From NCBI GenBank assembly GCA_023055425.1, contig JALGPY010000001.1, forward strand, positions 138,347,368 to 138,411,367: 64,000 nt of DNA, written 5' to 3'. Positions 1 through 12,000 of the stretch are shown piece after piece. The stretch comes from Linanthus parryae (taxonomy: Eukaryota; Streptophyta; Magnoliopsida; Ericales; Polemoniaceae). How positions within the stretch are numbered: the stretch's first letter is position 1; every line of letters starts with the position of its first letter. The translations under genes and the position numbers were made by a program. The notes under the pieces were generated by a model. That model ran no database searches. It was not told where the DNA came from and was given only the letters and a program-made list of their open reading frames with translations.

Positions 1-356
1 AAAGCATACAAAATAATTACTCGACTGGTGCGTATTTTTCTCAGTTTACTCCGTGAATACCCCTTTGTTTTTTTGTAATGATTTTTTTTTTAATCTGTGA
101 TCCACTTCTTCAGTATTCAAAAACTGGGAACTATCAGAAACACAGGCACGGCATATGTGCAGCTATCAAGTTCTTGGAGTTGCCCAGAAATGCTTTGGCT
201 ATCTTACCGAGGGATTACTATGAACGGTGGCTGGAGCTCGTAAAATCAGTTGCTGATTGGAGCATTAGTAATCTCTTTCCTGCAGATTGCTCTGCAATTA
301 AGCAGTCAGATTTCGGATACTGTGAGGTTAAGCGTAGTCGTTATGAAATGGAGTGA
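1..356 (+). CDS. 3' end of a plus-strand paralogue of the repeated-exon gene (partial)
   Basis: Two exons are visible. Bases 1-27 encode KAYKIITRL and end at a GTG donor, matching the end of exon b4 of the minus-strand gene (RAYNILNGL). After an intron ending in TTCTTCAG, an exon at 114-356 encodes 80 residues and a TGA stop. That exon has exactly the length of exon c4 at 8762-9004 (243 nt) and shares GIC..IKFLE.PR, a DYYERWLELVKSV-type segment and the ending FGY-E-KRS-YEM. The rest of the gene lies before the window. Function is unknown. The copy is tail to tail with the minus-strand gene, with about 8.4 kb between the stops. The ATG at 78 is inside the intron and is not a real start. Confidence 0.6.
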
Positions 357-359
357 AGA

Positions 360-3058
360 CAGAGACATGTGTTTGATTGTGATTCGGCCCGTTCGATAAT
401 CAAGATAATACAGATTCATTGTACGTGTATTTCAAGTTTCTACATTTCTTGCACTATGTTGTGTTTCTGCGTTGGGTAGACGTTGGAACCATAACTGTAT
501 GTAAAGAACTCAGCAAAATATGCTTTTGTGCATTTATTAATATGTGAAAAGGCAAACACGAATGCATATACATTAATCTTTTTTCAGGCAAACTAGTTTA
601 CACTCCGCGCGCGTGCCGTTGATGTGCAAACGGTATTGTAGGAAGCAAGAAATTAGAACCGTTTCACATGATACTGGATGCATGAAGTACAAATACATCT
701 AATTTATATAGGAGCAAGATAGCATCAGTAGCATAGAGACGTTGCGATTCAGGAGTTGTTGGGTCAGTCAATTTAACGACACAGGCGTCATCCATGGTGA
801 GTCCGCTGTGTCTGCTGAACTGGTACCTATAGATGTGCCGCTTGTCAGTGTCAATTGCGGAGGGGAAGATGCGTTGGACCACCCATTTCATGTCACCTCC
901 TTTTTTCAAGCTCGATGTATTTCTGTTTTTTCTTCATGACTTCATTGCAAATTTAACGGGTACATTCTGAATCACACTGAAGACATAAGCAGTACTTAAA
1001 GTTTGTTTTGAATATAGCAATTACGGATACTATTACATGAGATTTCCAAGTACAATAATAAACTTCAAAGATCAAGAATCTACGAATGCTTTCCTCTGTG
1101 TATCAGAAAATTTCAATCTGCTGAATATCAACAACCCAAACATTGAAGTTAATATTTCATGCTGAGCTTTATTATACCTGGTAAAACAAAAACATCTCCA
1201 GTCCAAAAGCTGGTAAAACAAAAGCACACAAATAATATATTCAGCAGATAATTACACAACCAGTGAAGATATCAATCAAATCAGTAACAGAAATAAATAT
1301 TAGAGCACTATAATTTTACCTTTGTAAGTTCAAGTGCAAAGAAACTTGGTGCTCATCTAGTGGCAGAAGTACCTAATAGCAAGCAAGACATCTGAAATAA
1401 ATAAAATAATTCAACCAACCCAGAAAATTTAACCGAATTATTTTATATGATTAACCTGTTTGCCCAAAACAATAATTGCTAATGATATACCAATCCACAA
1501 AAGAACAATAACATGACTTTGCTGAGGACATTGTAAATAAGATCCTTATCTGAGACTTATTAAGGAAAAAAAAAGGTGCATAATGAGCGAAACATAAGAA
1601 CTGACTAACTACAAATACATACTCCTACTTCATCATTAACACTGCTATGTCGAAAACGGATGACCCGATTGAAAAGCTGAGGAGCTATGAAGTGAACTTA
1701 CCCTTTCTTTTAACCCGAGTCACTGTGAAACAGTCACTCACCCGACGATTATTCTGCAACATCACCAAAAAGAGTGTCCAAATAAGATGACAAACCTATA
1801 ACAACAGCTGTATCGAGATTCTTAGACTACACACTCACAATTAACTTATAGAAAATCAGGAGAAAGGTTAGAACAGATACATATAATCTTATATTATCAC
1901 AGTTTTATATGTGAGTGACTGGACCCTTTATGCATTGGTAATGAACTTGATTTCACAAACAATTTAGTTTTCAACCGAAAATAAGCTATAAGGCAGTTTC
2001 TTCCCAGTGTCTTACTCATAGTTCAAATGCCAATCCACCATAAGCCCGGGGTTGTCGTATCAATTGGCAAATAATTTAGAAGTGTAATGACCCCTACTTT
2101 ACCAATTACCGTCAGAGAGCCAAATCCACACCCGCAATATCAAGCTATTTAACACGCTCCAACTGCAAGTGCACAGTCATCGGTGTAGTAATAATCCGGA
2201 AATTCGGGTTGTCAAACCCAAAAGACTTCTTTGTAAATTAGCTATTGATTCTAAACCTTATGTGGGCAAATCGCGTTGTTTGTATTTCTAATTCTACTAA
2301 AATAAAAGACAAAGATCTCAATTAATCAGGTGAAAGGCTTCACGATTAACGAAGTATGATTTTTAAGTTACTTAACAAGTGGACAAGTTCATGATACCTC
2401 TACGGTTCACTAGGGAATTCACACCACTTAGGATTTACGTTCATGCAACACGGATGTTTTCTACTTAGCCAAAGGAGCAATTTCACTTTGAAGATTCCTC
2501 AACCAAAGTCTATATTTAAACTCTTGTACATGATTCCTCTAGCCTACTTAAGTTTAAATACGCATTATGATCTTGATATCAACTCTTAGTTCTAGTTAAC
2601 TAGCAAGATTCCTCAACCCTAGATACGACTAGTGCAAGATTCAAGTTCAAGCAATAATTATTGATTCCTCTAATAATTATCACCTGGATCAATCTTATTG
2701 TGACGTCAAACAATACGAAAGATAGAATTACGCGTATGAATCAAGCATAACTAAGCATAAACATCCAATTAAGCCAATAAGCATGAAGCATAATCCATAA
2801 ATCACCAAAATACGGTGTTCAAACCCTAGCTACCTACGAGATATCCCGAATAGAGGGTTTAGCTACTAAAACACATGATCAAAGTACAAAGTTTCAATGA
2901 TCATAAACAAAAACTAAAGCGGGGAAGAAGATACAAAATCAAACGATGGTCTCCAAGCTCCCAAGAATGCTCATGTGCTCTCCAATATCGTCCAATAGAT
3001 GAATGAATGAATGCCCTAGGTCGTTGGTTTTAATCCAACCCCGTTCTTTTATCATATT
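360..3058. other. Intergenic tail-to-tail spacer, no gene supported
   Basis: AT-rich DNA. Around 2,080-3,040 there is repetitive-looking sequence in which GATTCCTC recurs several times (about 2,495, 2,532, 2,609 and 2,661), resembling the edge of an old retroelement, but no terminal repeats or coding domain could be fixed. A short open frame at 664-909 (minus) has no recognisable content. Confidence 0.4.
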
Positions 3059-4368
3059 TAGGGATGGAGATGAAACTATCCCACTCCTCCTATACCCTCT
3101 TAGTAGTCGTCCCAATCCCTGAGCTTCATCCCATACCTTTCCTGTCCAATCCTCCCTTTACATTGGGTTTCCACTGAGGTTCATAAAACATTAAATTAAG
3201 CTATTCGATACTCTCTATATGGGTTTTACTAATTGTATTAACAACCAAGACAACAAACATCAAAATATTCATATTATGATCATCCTCCACATTGTAAACC
3301 ATGGCACCCGGCCCCAATGAGTGTCTTAAATAGTTCCAGCATGATCCCCCTCCCGGTTGAATTTGGACAAATTATACATTGGGTTTCCACTTAAGTTCTT
3401 AAAGCATTAAATTAAACTATTCGATACTCTATATGGGCTTTACAAATTATATTAACAACCAAGACAATATGATCTTTGCTTTCAGCAATTTAAATTGCCA
3501 ATCCGAAAGTCGTGTACCAATTTTATACTTGCAACATTCTCTAATAGTTAACTGTCTAATCAAATGAATTTGATGCACCAATTCACCTGAGTAAACCACA
3601 TTTCAGTGCTATTTTTTATGCATACTTATAATACATAGATGTAATGGCCCGTAGAAAGGGTCTACATGGAATCTAACATACAGCCGGATTGAATGAGATC
3701 GGGAATTTGTATAGAGAATTTGTCAAATCCCATCCCAATCCTATACCCTAAGGCCTTGTTTGGGTAGGGGATACGATGAGGTGATAAGGAAATCGTATCT
3801 CCCTTTCATTATTTCTGGTGTTTGGGTGAGAGATATGGAAGGGAATACCATATCCCTCTCATTTCCCCCTCCCCCATCTTTTGCCTAAAATCATATCCTA
3901 CCTACAGGGTGGGATAAACTGGAAACAGAATTGAGATGATATGAGATATCGTTCCCTTGTCAAATTTGAAATTACAAAAAAATATTATATTATATTATAT
4001 CATATTATCTTATTTTTCATATGATATTATATGTGTGTTTATAATATAACACAATATTACATTGCATACTCCATGCATATTTCTCAAAAAAAAAAAATAC
4101 TCGTTAATTTATCTGTGTGTGTATACTCCATGTGTATATATGTTTTTAAAAACTCATGAATTTGTATGTGTGTGTGTGTATAGTGACTTGTATTTATAGT
4201 CCCATCGACCCTCATACCCCGCTGTTTCATATCTCCTACCCAAACGAGGCCTGAGTGGTTTGATAATTAGATCCCGTACCCATCATATACCCTATTGAAG
4301 CTATTGCATACCCTACCCATCAGGGCTCGGTCGGTTTCCCACCGGGGTAGAGGAAATTGACATCCCTA
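3059..4368. mobile_element. Candidate hAT-like element, nested
   Basis: The ends TAGGGATGGAGATG and, read inward from the right, TAGGGATGTCAATTTC form an 8 bp terminal inverted repeat of hAT style. The flanking 8 bp do not match convincingly (ATCATATT and AGATAATT), so the call is tentative. The interior contains a duplicated block (3,160-3,260 and 3,376-3,470) and the Tourist-like MITE at 3752-4251. There is no transposase. Confidence 0.4.
3752..4251. mobile_element. Tourist-like MITE
   Basis: About 500 bp with terminal inverted repeats GGCCTTGTTTGGGTAGG and GGCCTCGTTTGGGTAGG (16 of 17 identical). The flanking trinucleotides are TAA and TGA, an imperfect 3 bp target duplication. The interior is AT-rich and non-coding. 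The ends suggest the PIF/Harbinger superfamily. Confidence 0.65.
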
Positions 4369-5398
4369 AGATAATTCTATTGTTCAGGACTCCTATGAAT
4401 TAATTTCTTGGATATAGTTCCTAAATGAGCCACCTCGAGGTTGAAATTGTAAACCACCTGTCTACTCGGGCAGGCTGTATTTGAGATATCCAGATTAGTC
4501 TCTCTTACATGAACAACCTCTGTCGTAAAGCATCCATCCAACTACCATAACTGTCTTTTTAAACAGTTCCGACATGACCCACACAATTCCACATGAATTA
4601 TGTAAAACTATTTAATGGGTATTTTTGTATATCTTTCTTACTTGATCTGCCTTCGGGTTTAAGTCGTTAATCATCCAACCCTGATTCGAACGATGGTCTT
4701 ACTAATAGTTGCAACATGATCATCCTCCACGTTGTAAACCATGACACCCGGCCCCAACGAGTGTCTGAAATAGTTCTAGCATGATCCCCCTCCAAGTTGA
4801 ATTTGGACAACCTTCTTAGTAATAACTCCTAGGTGATTCCACTATTGTGTTGAACTTGTAGATCATCCAAATCTAATGGGCGCTCATAAAAACTGTTCCA
4901 ACATAATCGACCTAAAAGATGTATTCATAGTTTTTATCATGTAACTATTATTCACATAACTCTTTGGGGCCTAATTTATTGTTTCTGCAGAGAATTGTTT
5001 TTGACATGATTGGCCTCCAGGTTGAACTTGTAAACCATCTGATGCCAGCAAGTCATACAAGTAGTTCCACCAACATGGTTGACATCCAGGTTCAACTCGT
5101 TAACAATCCAACAGCAACAATTGTCTTAGAAATAGTTCTTGCATGATCATCTCTCTCCCTTTTCTTTCCATCATTATTAGAAACTCTTTTGAAATTGAAA
5201 TACGAGTAAATGATTAGGTTCTTCTTAGAAAAAGTTCTAACATGGTTCACATTTTACAGTATACTTGTAAACCTGCCCACCCTACAGTGGTTCCAACATG
5301 ATCCACCTACAGGCAGGCTTTGTTATATCTCTATTATCATATTTTTGTCATGTTATTATGATTTTGTTTGTGTACGAACTAATTCATTTGCTGTTTCT
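4369..5398. repeat. Degenerate repeat array with a CCTCCAGGTTGAACTTGTAA theme
   Basis: Diverged copies of AACATGATC---CTCCA-GTTGAA-TTGTAAACCA recur at irregular spacing, for example near 4430, 4715, 4787, 5005, 5080, 5240 and 5290. The block 4708-4808 is a close copy of 3266-3366. Open frames here are short and do not keep the repeat in one frame, so it is treated as a non-coding degenerate minisatellite. Confidence 0.45.
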
Positions 5399-5602
5399 AC
5401 ATCTAGGCAGGATTACCGCCTAGCTGGCTATATCAGCAGTCTATCTTCACAAAGCCATCATTAACATGTTCGGTACAAAATTTCTCATCTTTTAGTTTCA
5501 CATCTAGGCTGTATTTTCTAGCTGGCTATCTCAGCAGTCAATATCTTCACAGACCCATCATCAACAGGTTCGGTCCAAACTTTCTCATCTTTTAGTTTCA
5601 CT
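5399..5602 (+). repeat. Two-unit tandem duplication, period about 100 bp
   Basis: 5399-5498 and 5499-5602 both start CATCTAGGC, share CTAGCTGGCTAT-TCAGCAG, and both contain TTCTCATCTTTTAGTTTCA. They differ by scattered substitutions and short indels. Function is unknown. Confidence 0.7.
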
Positions 5603-5642
5603 GCATATGGCGTTTGGCATTTTCCTGGGGATTTCTTTACCA

Positions 5643-5644
<2 letters not shown>

Positions 5645-5677
<33 letters not shown>
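5645..5677 (+). repeat. Poly-T tract, 33 bp
   Basis: An uninterrupted T run, possibly the A tail of a minus-strand retroposed sequence, though no element body was identified. The length is likely to be unstable. Confidence 0.8.
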
Positions 5678-5680
<3 letters not shown>

Positions 5681-5742
5681 TGAAAAAGCGTGGAAGCTTT
5701 TGAGAATTTGTTGTTCACAGTCCTGTTTGCGGTGATAAGAAA

Positions 5743-5815
5743 ACGCTCTTAGTTCAGCTTGGTAGAATATGGGCCTCAACAACCCAATGGCGTAGGTTCA
5801 AATCCTACAGAGCGG
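5743..5815 (+). pseudogene. Organelle-derived tRNA-Trp pseudogene
   Basis: The 73 nt sequence folds as a tRNA with a near-complete acceptor stem (CGCTCT with AGAGCG), a D arm containing GTTCAGCTTGGTAGAA and an intact T arm GTAGG TTCAAAT CCTAC. It resembles plastid-type trnW. The anticodon loop reads CTCAACA, so the anticodon is CAA rather than CCA, and the base of the anticodon stem has a C-A mismatch. This is most likely nuclear-inserted organelle DNA that has decayed. The extent of organelle sequence around it was not determined. Confidence 0.65.
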
Positions 5816-7660
5816 ATTCTATTCTTGCAAGATCCAATGAGGATCAGTAATCATTTTGTCAATTAATAGAATTAATTAATCAAAAGAACACAGATGAAAG
5901 CTTGCTTACATCAACTGACATCTGTGGCTGAACGAAAATGCAAAAACAATTGAAAAATATCAAAAGATAGACATTTTGTGAATTTTTATTTCCCACGGTG
6001 TGCCCTTTTAAAGTGTTTCCATTATAAATGAGGTTGAAATGCTTCAAAAATGTTATACATTTTTAGGTTATACGAAATACTGTGGTAGTGCTGGACTTTT
6101 TTGTCAGTAGAGCATCTTTAGTAGTGCTACATAAAGAATAGATGTGATTTAGCAACTTGTATGAGATATCTATTTTACTCTTAAAATCTTTTTATTAGTA
6201 GCTTCTTCTATTGTATAGAAAAATTATATCCATGGCTATGATTGTAACTAGGTCCATATATAGTTTCTGATTTAGGGCCACTTTGGGATTGCTTCTGCTT
6301 CCTACAGAGGTAGCTTTGTAGCTGCTAAATCAGATTTTATGCCTTTTGTAAACACAAGGCATATACACTACTCAGGCAGTGTATTTGAGTGATGTCCAAA
6401 CATCAGCTTTTGAGAACCAGGTAGGGTAGATTTCTCAAAGTTAATTTCCTGGCTCTTTTGCATAACTTGCTTCTTTTTTGTTTTCTTGGTACATATGATT
6501 GAAAAGACAACAGAAACAAAACCATGGCGCAAAATGGCAGTAGTCATATCCCTAACAGCCAAGGCTCGGACCTCATGCGGAACATCATCATCAAACACAA
6601 TGAGTTTCTTTCTCTGGTTAGCTCCTCCTCATATCTTTGCCAATTGTACCTGCACAAACATTAGCTTCCCTGCTCTTCCTGGAGATTGAGCAAGCATTGC
6701 ATGGGTCTAAGGATGAATCCTCGTTGATAATAGGAAGAGAGAAACAAGGGAAAACCAGTTATCTTCAAATGTTAATTTAAGTAACATATTAGTCATTTTG
6801 TTAAGCAGGTAGGTTAGTGTGCTGCTTTTCAGCCGTTTACCTTACACATACATGGTCAATTCATTAATTCCCCAACAAGTACTTTTGTTGTATCTTATTT
6901 ATCAAACCGTATGTTCCATGCACAGCCGGGACATAACTAAACTGGATAACCACAAGCCCGGCTCAAGGTTTGAGTTGGAATATTCTTTACATGGCATGTT
7001 GCACATTACTAGTCACCTATGGTGTTTGCCTACTTATAAGCAACTGATTATCCTGACATGACAAGAGGGTTACTAAAGAACCAATGCGACAAGGACATAT
7101 TCAAGGGGCTAATGTTGATATAGGGGCTTCATCAGCAGGAGATAAGACAAGTGTCAAGGCTAGTGGAAAGAGGAGTCAGCAAGAAGATAAGAACGCAAAT
7201 CAATGGAGTAAACAGTCGACAGGAGGATTAAGTGGTAGAGCAGTGGTTAGCTAAAGACAAGCAAGAGGTGTAGCGAAGGAGGATTTTAACTGTGTTGAGT
7301 TAGCTGAGGCGGAACGGTCATGTGGGAGCAGTATAGAAAGAGAGTTGTGGTGCACGAAGAAAGATTGGATCTCAGTTTGGTTGGGGGGAAAGAGAGTTCT
7401 GGGGAATAATCTCATACTTTGTGCATATTCTGTGTATTCTTGCTCTTCGGAGCTTCATTGCTCAAAGATCCTTGCTCCTACCTGTGTAAAATCGTTCTGT
7501 TTCGATTCATGAGCGCCTTGGTGTATTGCTCATTTCAAATTTGTCTGTTACGAAACATTTCTGTCAATTTTGTGTTCTTTAGTGATTGTGTGAATTGTAG
7601 TTTCTCTAATTTTGTGTGGAATTGCAACCTACCAACATGTAATAATCTAATTTCCTGGTT
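5816..7660. other. Intergenic DNA with one coding-like patch
   Basis: Mostly AT-rich sequence without recognisable features. On the minus strand at about 6,480-6,600 a short frame reads VFDDDVPHEVRALAVRDM, which looks protein-like, but it breaks quickly on both sides and could not be assigned to a family. Confidence 0.3.
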
Positions 7661-7679
7661 CAGCAAGAAACAAGCATAA

Positions 7680-7795
7680 GTCGCCAGATCCTCCACTGAA
7701 GCAGAGTATAGGGCTTTAGCCAAATCTTCAGCTACGAGCTCCAACTATGTGTGACAATCTTTCTACCCGGGCAGTGGCACTCCCTCATAATAATA
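7680..7795 (+). pseudogene. Ty1/copia RNase H fragment
   Basis: Reading from 7680, VARSSTEAEYRALAKSSA is the typical copia RNase H segment around the catalytic Asp/Glu region. After a frame change the next motif is CDNLS. Nothing else of the element is readable, so this is a short decayed relic. Confidence 0.7.
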
Positions 7796-8761
7796 TTATA
7801 TTTTGACAGCCAAGCTAACGACCATTGTAACTGAGTTCGAGAAAGCCAAATGTGAGGCAGAGTTAGAACAAACATTATTTTGCCGTTGGTTTCTTTGAAA
7901 TTGCTAGTAAAGATAAGTAATGAATTTGCTATTTGAGATCTAGAAGAAGATTCGTACCCTAGCAGCAAATACTTGGTCATCCCAATGAAACGTTTGAAGG
8001 ACATTTGGGCATTAAAAATGGAATGCGTCTTCAAGTATATTAGCTTTGAAAGTCTTTGCAATGAGAGAGTTACCATCAGAGTGAACTATGAAAGTCGTCT
8101 TTAGCTAGTAGTGCTTGATTCTGATGCTTGATATCTCTGAATCCAAGACTGCCATCTCGTAAAGGCTTGCAGAAGAAGTCGCAACTTTTCCAGTTCAGTC
8201 CTCCATTGTACCCTTTCGATCATAGGAATCCGCTACGACACTTGACTCCATTCCAGCTATATCTCTAAATAGCTCTCTATGCACCAAATGCTATTTTTGG
8301 ATGCTCTTTTCACATGCGGCAATGAAGTTCAAACGGCTGGCTTTCAACTAGGCCATAACAAGGTCCCTGAACTTAATGGGGGATTCACAGCTGAATTTTA
8401 CAGAGAGAGAGAGAGAGAGGTCTTGGGATCGACACCGCATGTTTACAGGGAAAAAGGGTTTGCCAGGAGGCTCAAAATCCACTTTCAGTAATCGCTGAAT
8501 CTTTGGATACTACTGTACAGGACTACAGGAGTAGATCTTTCTTTTTTTTTCTTTTCTTTTTCTGTTCTTTTTTTTTGATAAAGTGTACAGGAGTAGATCA
8601 GTTTGCTAATATATGACCACCATTCATAATTACTAGATGTTTATACATAGTTCCGAAATGAGAAACTGCCAAGGATTTACAGTGGTACTTAATTGGTAGC
8701 TATTGAGGACATTCATGATCGATAAACTAGAGCTTTACCATGCAAACCGCGATATCTCACT
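7796..8761. other. Intergenic DNA next to the c4 stop
   Basis: No gene is supported. There is a short GA run at 8403-8420 and a pyrimidine-rich stretch at 8538-8578. The 3' UTR and polyadenylation region of the unit 4 end should lie within the last few hundred bases. Confidence 0.3.
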
Positions 8762-9004
8762 TCAATCCATTTCATAACAACTGCGCTTAAGCTCACGGTA
8801 CCCGAACGCTGACTGTTCGATTTTCAAGCAATCTATAGGAGGCATGCATGCGCTGGTCCAAGCTAGTACTGATTTCAAAAACTCCATCCAGACTTCATAA
8901 TCATCCTTGGGTGCGATACCCAAATAGCTTCTGGGCATCTCCAAGAACTTGATACATAAACAGATGCCGTCCTTCTGTGTCTGACGGTTTCCGCACTTTG
9001 GACT
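8762..9004 (-). CDS. Exon c4 (unit 4), terminal exon with stop
   Basis: 243 nt, acceptor TATAAAATAG, 80 codons and TGA. It includes [19 protein letters not shown] and a WMEFLKSV helix, ending [14 protein letters not shown]. The plus-strand paralogue at 114-356 has the same length. The c-type core FLE-PR---L---P--DYE-W aligns with [18 protein letters not shown] of c1. Confidence 0.65.
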   Translation of the reverse strand, partial: SPKCGNRQTQKDGICLCIKFLEMPRSYLGIAPKDDYEVWMEFLKSVLAWTSACMPPIDCLKIEQSAFGYRELKRSCYEMD

Positions 9005-12000
9005 CTATTTTATAGAAGGAGCAATCAGTGGTTTAACCAATAACCGAAGCAAAAACTAAATTGACTGGAAAAAATTATATGTACCAGTCCATTAAGTATG
9101 TTGTATGCTCTAAGCAGCACAGGCACATACTTCTTCCTCATCAACTGAATCTGCAAAAAATAAAATAAAAATAATAAAAATAAATAAATAAACAAACAAA
9201 CTCTGCTGATATCATTCAGTGATAACTGGACTCCCATCAGATTCAGCAGCTATGATTTCTCGGAAAATTAATCACAATAAAGAGTAGATACATGCGGAAA
9301 AACGAAGGGCAGCTTAAGCAATAGTGTGCTTTCATTCAACAGCTGCCAGATGGTGTAATTAGTAGTTAAGCATGAAAACGAGGATCTCATATATATATGA
9401 CACTGGTAACTTCGCACTAGGATGAATTATAGTATTCGGAACATAATTAGGGTCTCGAGACAAAGGTTCAGGAGTAATACAGCTTCAAGTGTGATTTGTC
9501 GGACAAATGTGTAGGTCTAGGTTGATGTCAGTCACACCTTAAAACCTAAGATGGACCAACACAGCTCAACCAAAAAAGTTTAAACCCACCATCTGAGCCG
9601 CACATCTTGCTCGACACATTAAATAAATTCGACAAAAAAGTAGTTTCGTGCATTCTGAATACAGAAAATTGAATATGCTGCAAAGTTTGGTTTGGGCAAG
9701 CACATATTTTAAAAAGAACCTAGGAAGTATTTATACAGTATCTTTTACTTGGATGAATAATTTTATATTGGGTAAAAGACAAAAACCACCCCTTGAGTAT
9801 GGGTTATATACAAAAACAACCCTCGTGTTTGGGGATATACAAAAACCACCCCTGTGGAGACAAAAACCACCCCTGCCAGTGGATGGACATTGGAAATATA
9901 CCACCCTTCTGTTAAATCACGCTTTTTTTACCATTCTACCCTTGGAACGGTGCATTTACATAAATGCCTATACCACTAATTGTCCCTTGTTCTTGGTGTT
10001 CATGGTGTTCTTGGTGTGCTTCTTCACCACCACTACCAAATCCCCACCTCCTTCTCCTCCACCTCCACCCCCGCATGCCCACTAGCACTACCACCACCAG
10101 CAAGGCCGTCGCCACCACCAACAAGTATGTCTTCAAATTGTTAGTCAAAAACAGCCATTGTCATACACAGTCAAAAACACCACCACCACTAGGTTTGATA
10201 AAGTGGGGCATCACAAATCAGAATGTATACAATCTTTCTCATACACAGCCATTTTCATTAACTGTGACAGAAGGTGTCCTAAGATTTGTGTATTTTCATC
10301 ATTGATCCCCATTGATGTCACCTCTTAACTTCAAAATGAAACAAAACCCAGAAACCAATCAATTTCATCAACAACAACGAAACCCAGAAACAAAACAGAG
10401 GAATCGAAGAGGGGTGTGACAGAAAAGAAATAACAAAATCAGAAAGAACGTAGCGAGTAAACGTTTTATCGACAACAACAGTGTACCGATACCAACCCCT
10501 ATTCGAATGGCCGCCGCCTCACCAGATCGAGAACCCATCAAAGGGGAGAGAGATTCAGAACCCATAAACCGGATCTGGTGAGCAAAAACCAGACATAAGG
10601 GAGAGCTGGTCAGCAGAAATCAGACATAAACCCAAAATGTGGGGGTAAAGTAGGCTAGGAAATTGCCCAGAAGAACGGCGATGGCGACGACGACGGAGCC
10701 CATTAACAAACCCAAAATGTGGGGGTAAAGTAGGCTAGGAAATTGGCGTGGCAGTACTCCGGAGCGCCGAGAAGGTGGGTGCTAAGGTCGATTGACCAGA
10801 GCTTGGGGATGTCGTCGACGACGATTATGTCGGAGTCGAAGTAGATGATGCGATTGACGGTGGAGGGGATGAGATCAGCGAGGTAGATCCGTGCGTAGTT
10901 CAGGGGTTGTTAGAGGGCACTCCGGATCGACGACGAGAAGAAGGAAGTGAGGTGGAGGAAGAGGAAGAAGAAGATGCAGACGAGGAAGAAGGAAGTGAAC
11001 GGCTGTGAAGGAAGAGGTGGAGAGATAGGGTTCAGGGCAAATATATACTGGGTAATTATTTTATATTTCAAGGGCATTTTTGTCATTTGACCCCCTCCGT
11101 TAGTGCACGTCATCTTTTAACTCTGACAGGGGTATTTGTATATACCCAAACACGAGGGGTGTTTTTATATATCACCCATACTCAAGGGGTGGTTTTTGTA
11201 TTTTACCCTTTTATATTATATTAATTATAACATTTGAAAAATAGTAGAATATTACAACAAAACAATGTGCTGGTTGTTGAAGTCTTGAAGAAATGAGAGG
11301 AAAATATGAGGTTGTGGAGAATGAGTAAAAGAGGTCAAAATTGAAAAGCTTTTCTTCTGTCAAAGAAATATGATGTACTGGTAAATTACACCTACCATGG
11401 CCTGAATACAAATCTCAACACCTATGAGGAATTACAAAATAACCCTTATATTCAATGTATTGTACCAGCCTCCACCAGTAATTTTGTTCCGTGCACACAG
11501 TTAGTTATTCCATCCGAACCATTTTTTATTCCCCAAATGTAAAGAAGTTTGAACAGAATATTATTTTGAATGTTCACTTCGTAAAAAGGTCATCCTACGA
11601 GTTCAAGTAATAGTACGTTGAATCATCAGAGGGCATAAGAGTAGTTCTCATGCTTTTCACCTACAGTTTCAGTGTACCAACGGCATAAGGGGTTTTTGCA
11701 TTTACACTAAACCAAAGGAGGTTGATGTAATATACCCTAAAATTGAGAGATCTACATGTCATTTGCCTTCTGCTATTACCAGATAATAGAGTTGAGCACT
11801 TCAGCATGAGATGCTTAAAAATGCATGAGATGAAGCCCTTACTATTATATAAGCCTCAAACCTACTGTACTACATTTTAGTTGTACCCCAGGGAAATGCA
11901 AGCTCAACAACTTGCACGTCAAGTACGACAGGGTAAATATGGCTATCCAAGGGAATTTCTATCCCAGGTGACCTTGCTGATCTTCATGGATAGGAAAATA

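Larger units (their letters stand above)
9770..11208. mobile_element. Pack-MULE (Mutator-like element carrying gene pieces)
   Basis: 1,439 bp with long terminal inverted repeats (left GGGTAAAAGACAAAAACCAC, right inward GGGTAAAATACAAAAACCAC, continuing about 70 bp with indels). The flanking 9 bp duplication is perfect: TTTTATATT at 9761-9769 and 11209-11217. Both are hallmarks of Mutator-like elements. There is no transposase. The interior holds GC-rich exon-like sequence, including a galacturonosyltransferase-like fragment. It sits in the intron between exons a4 and b4. Confidence 0.85.

Noticed and set aside
9648..10305. Plus-strand frames of 145 and 113 residues in the left part of the Pack-MULE
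   Set aside because: They start in the TIR and run through a CCACCT-rich tract; no family was recognised and the recognisable gene piece is on the other strand.
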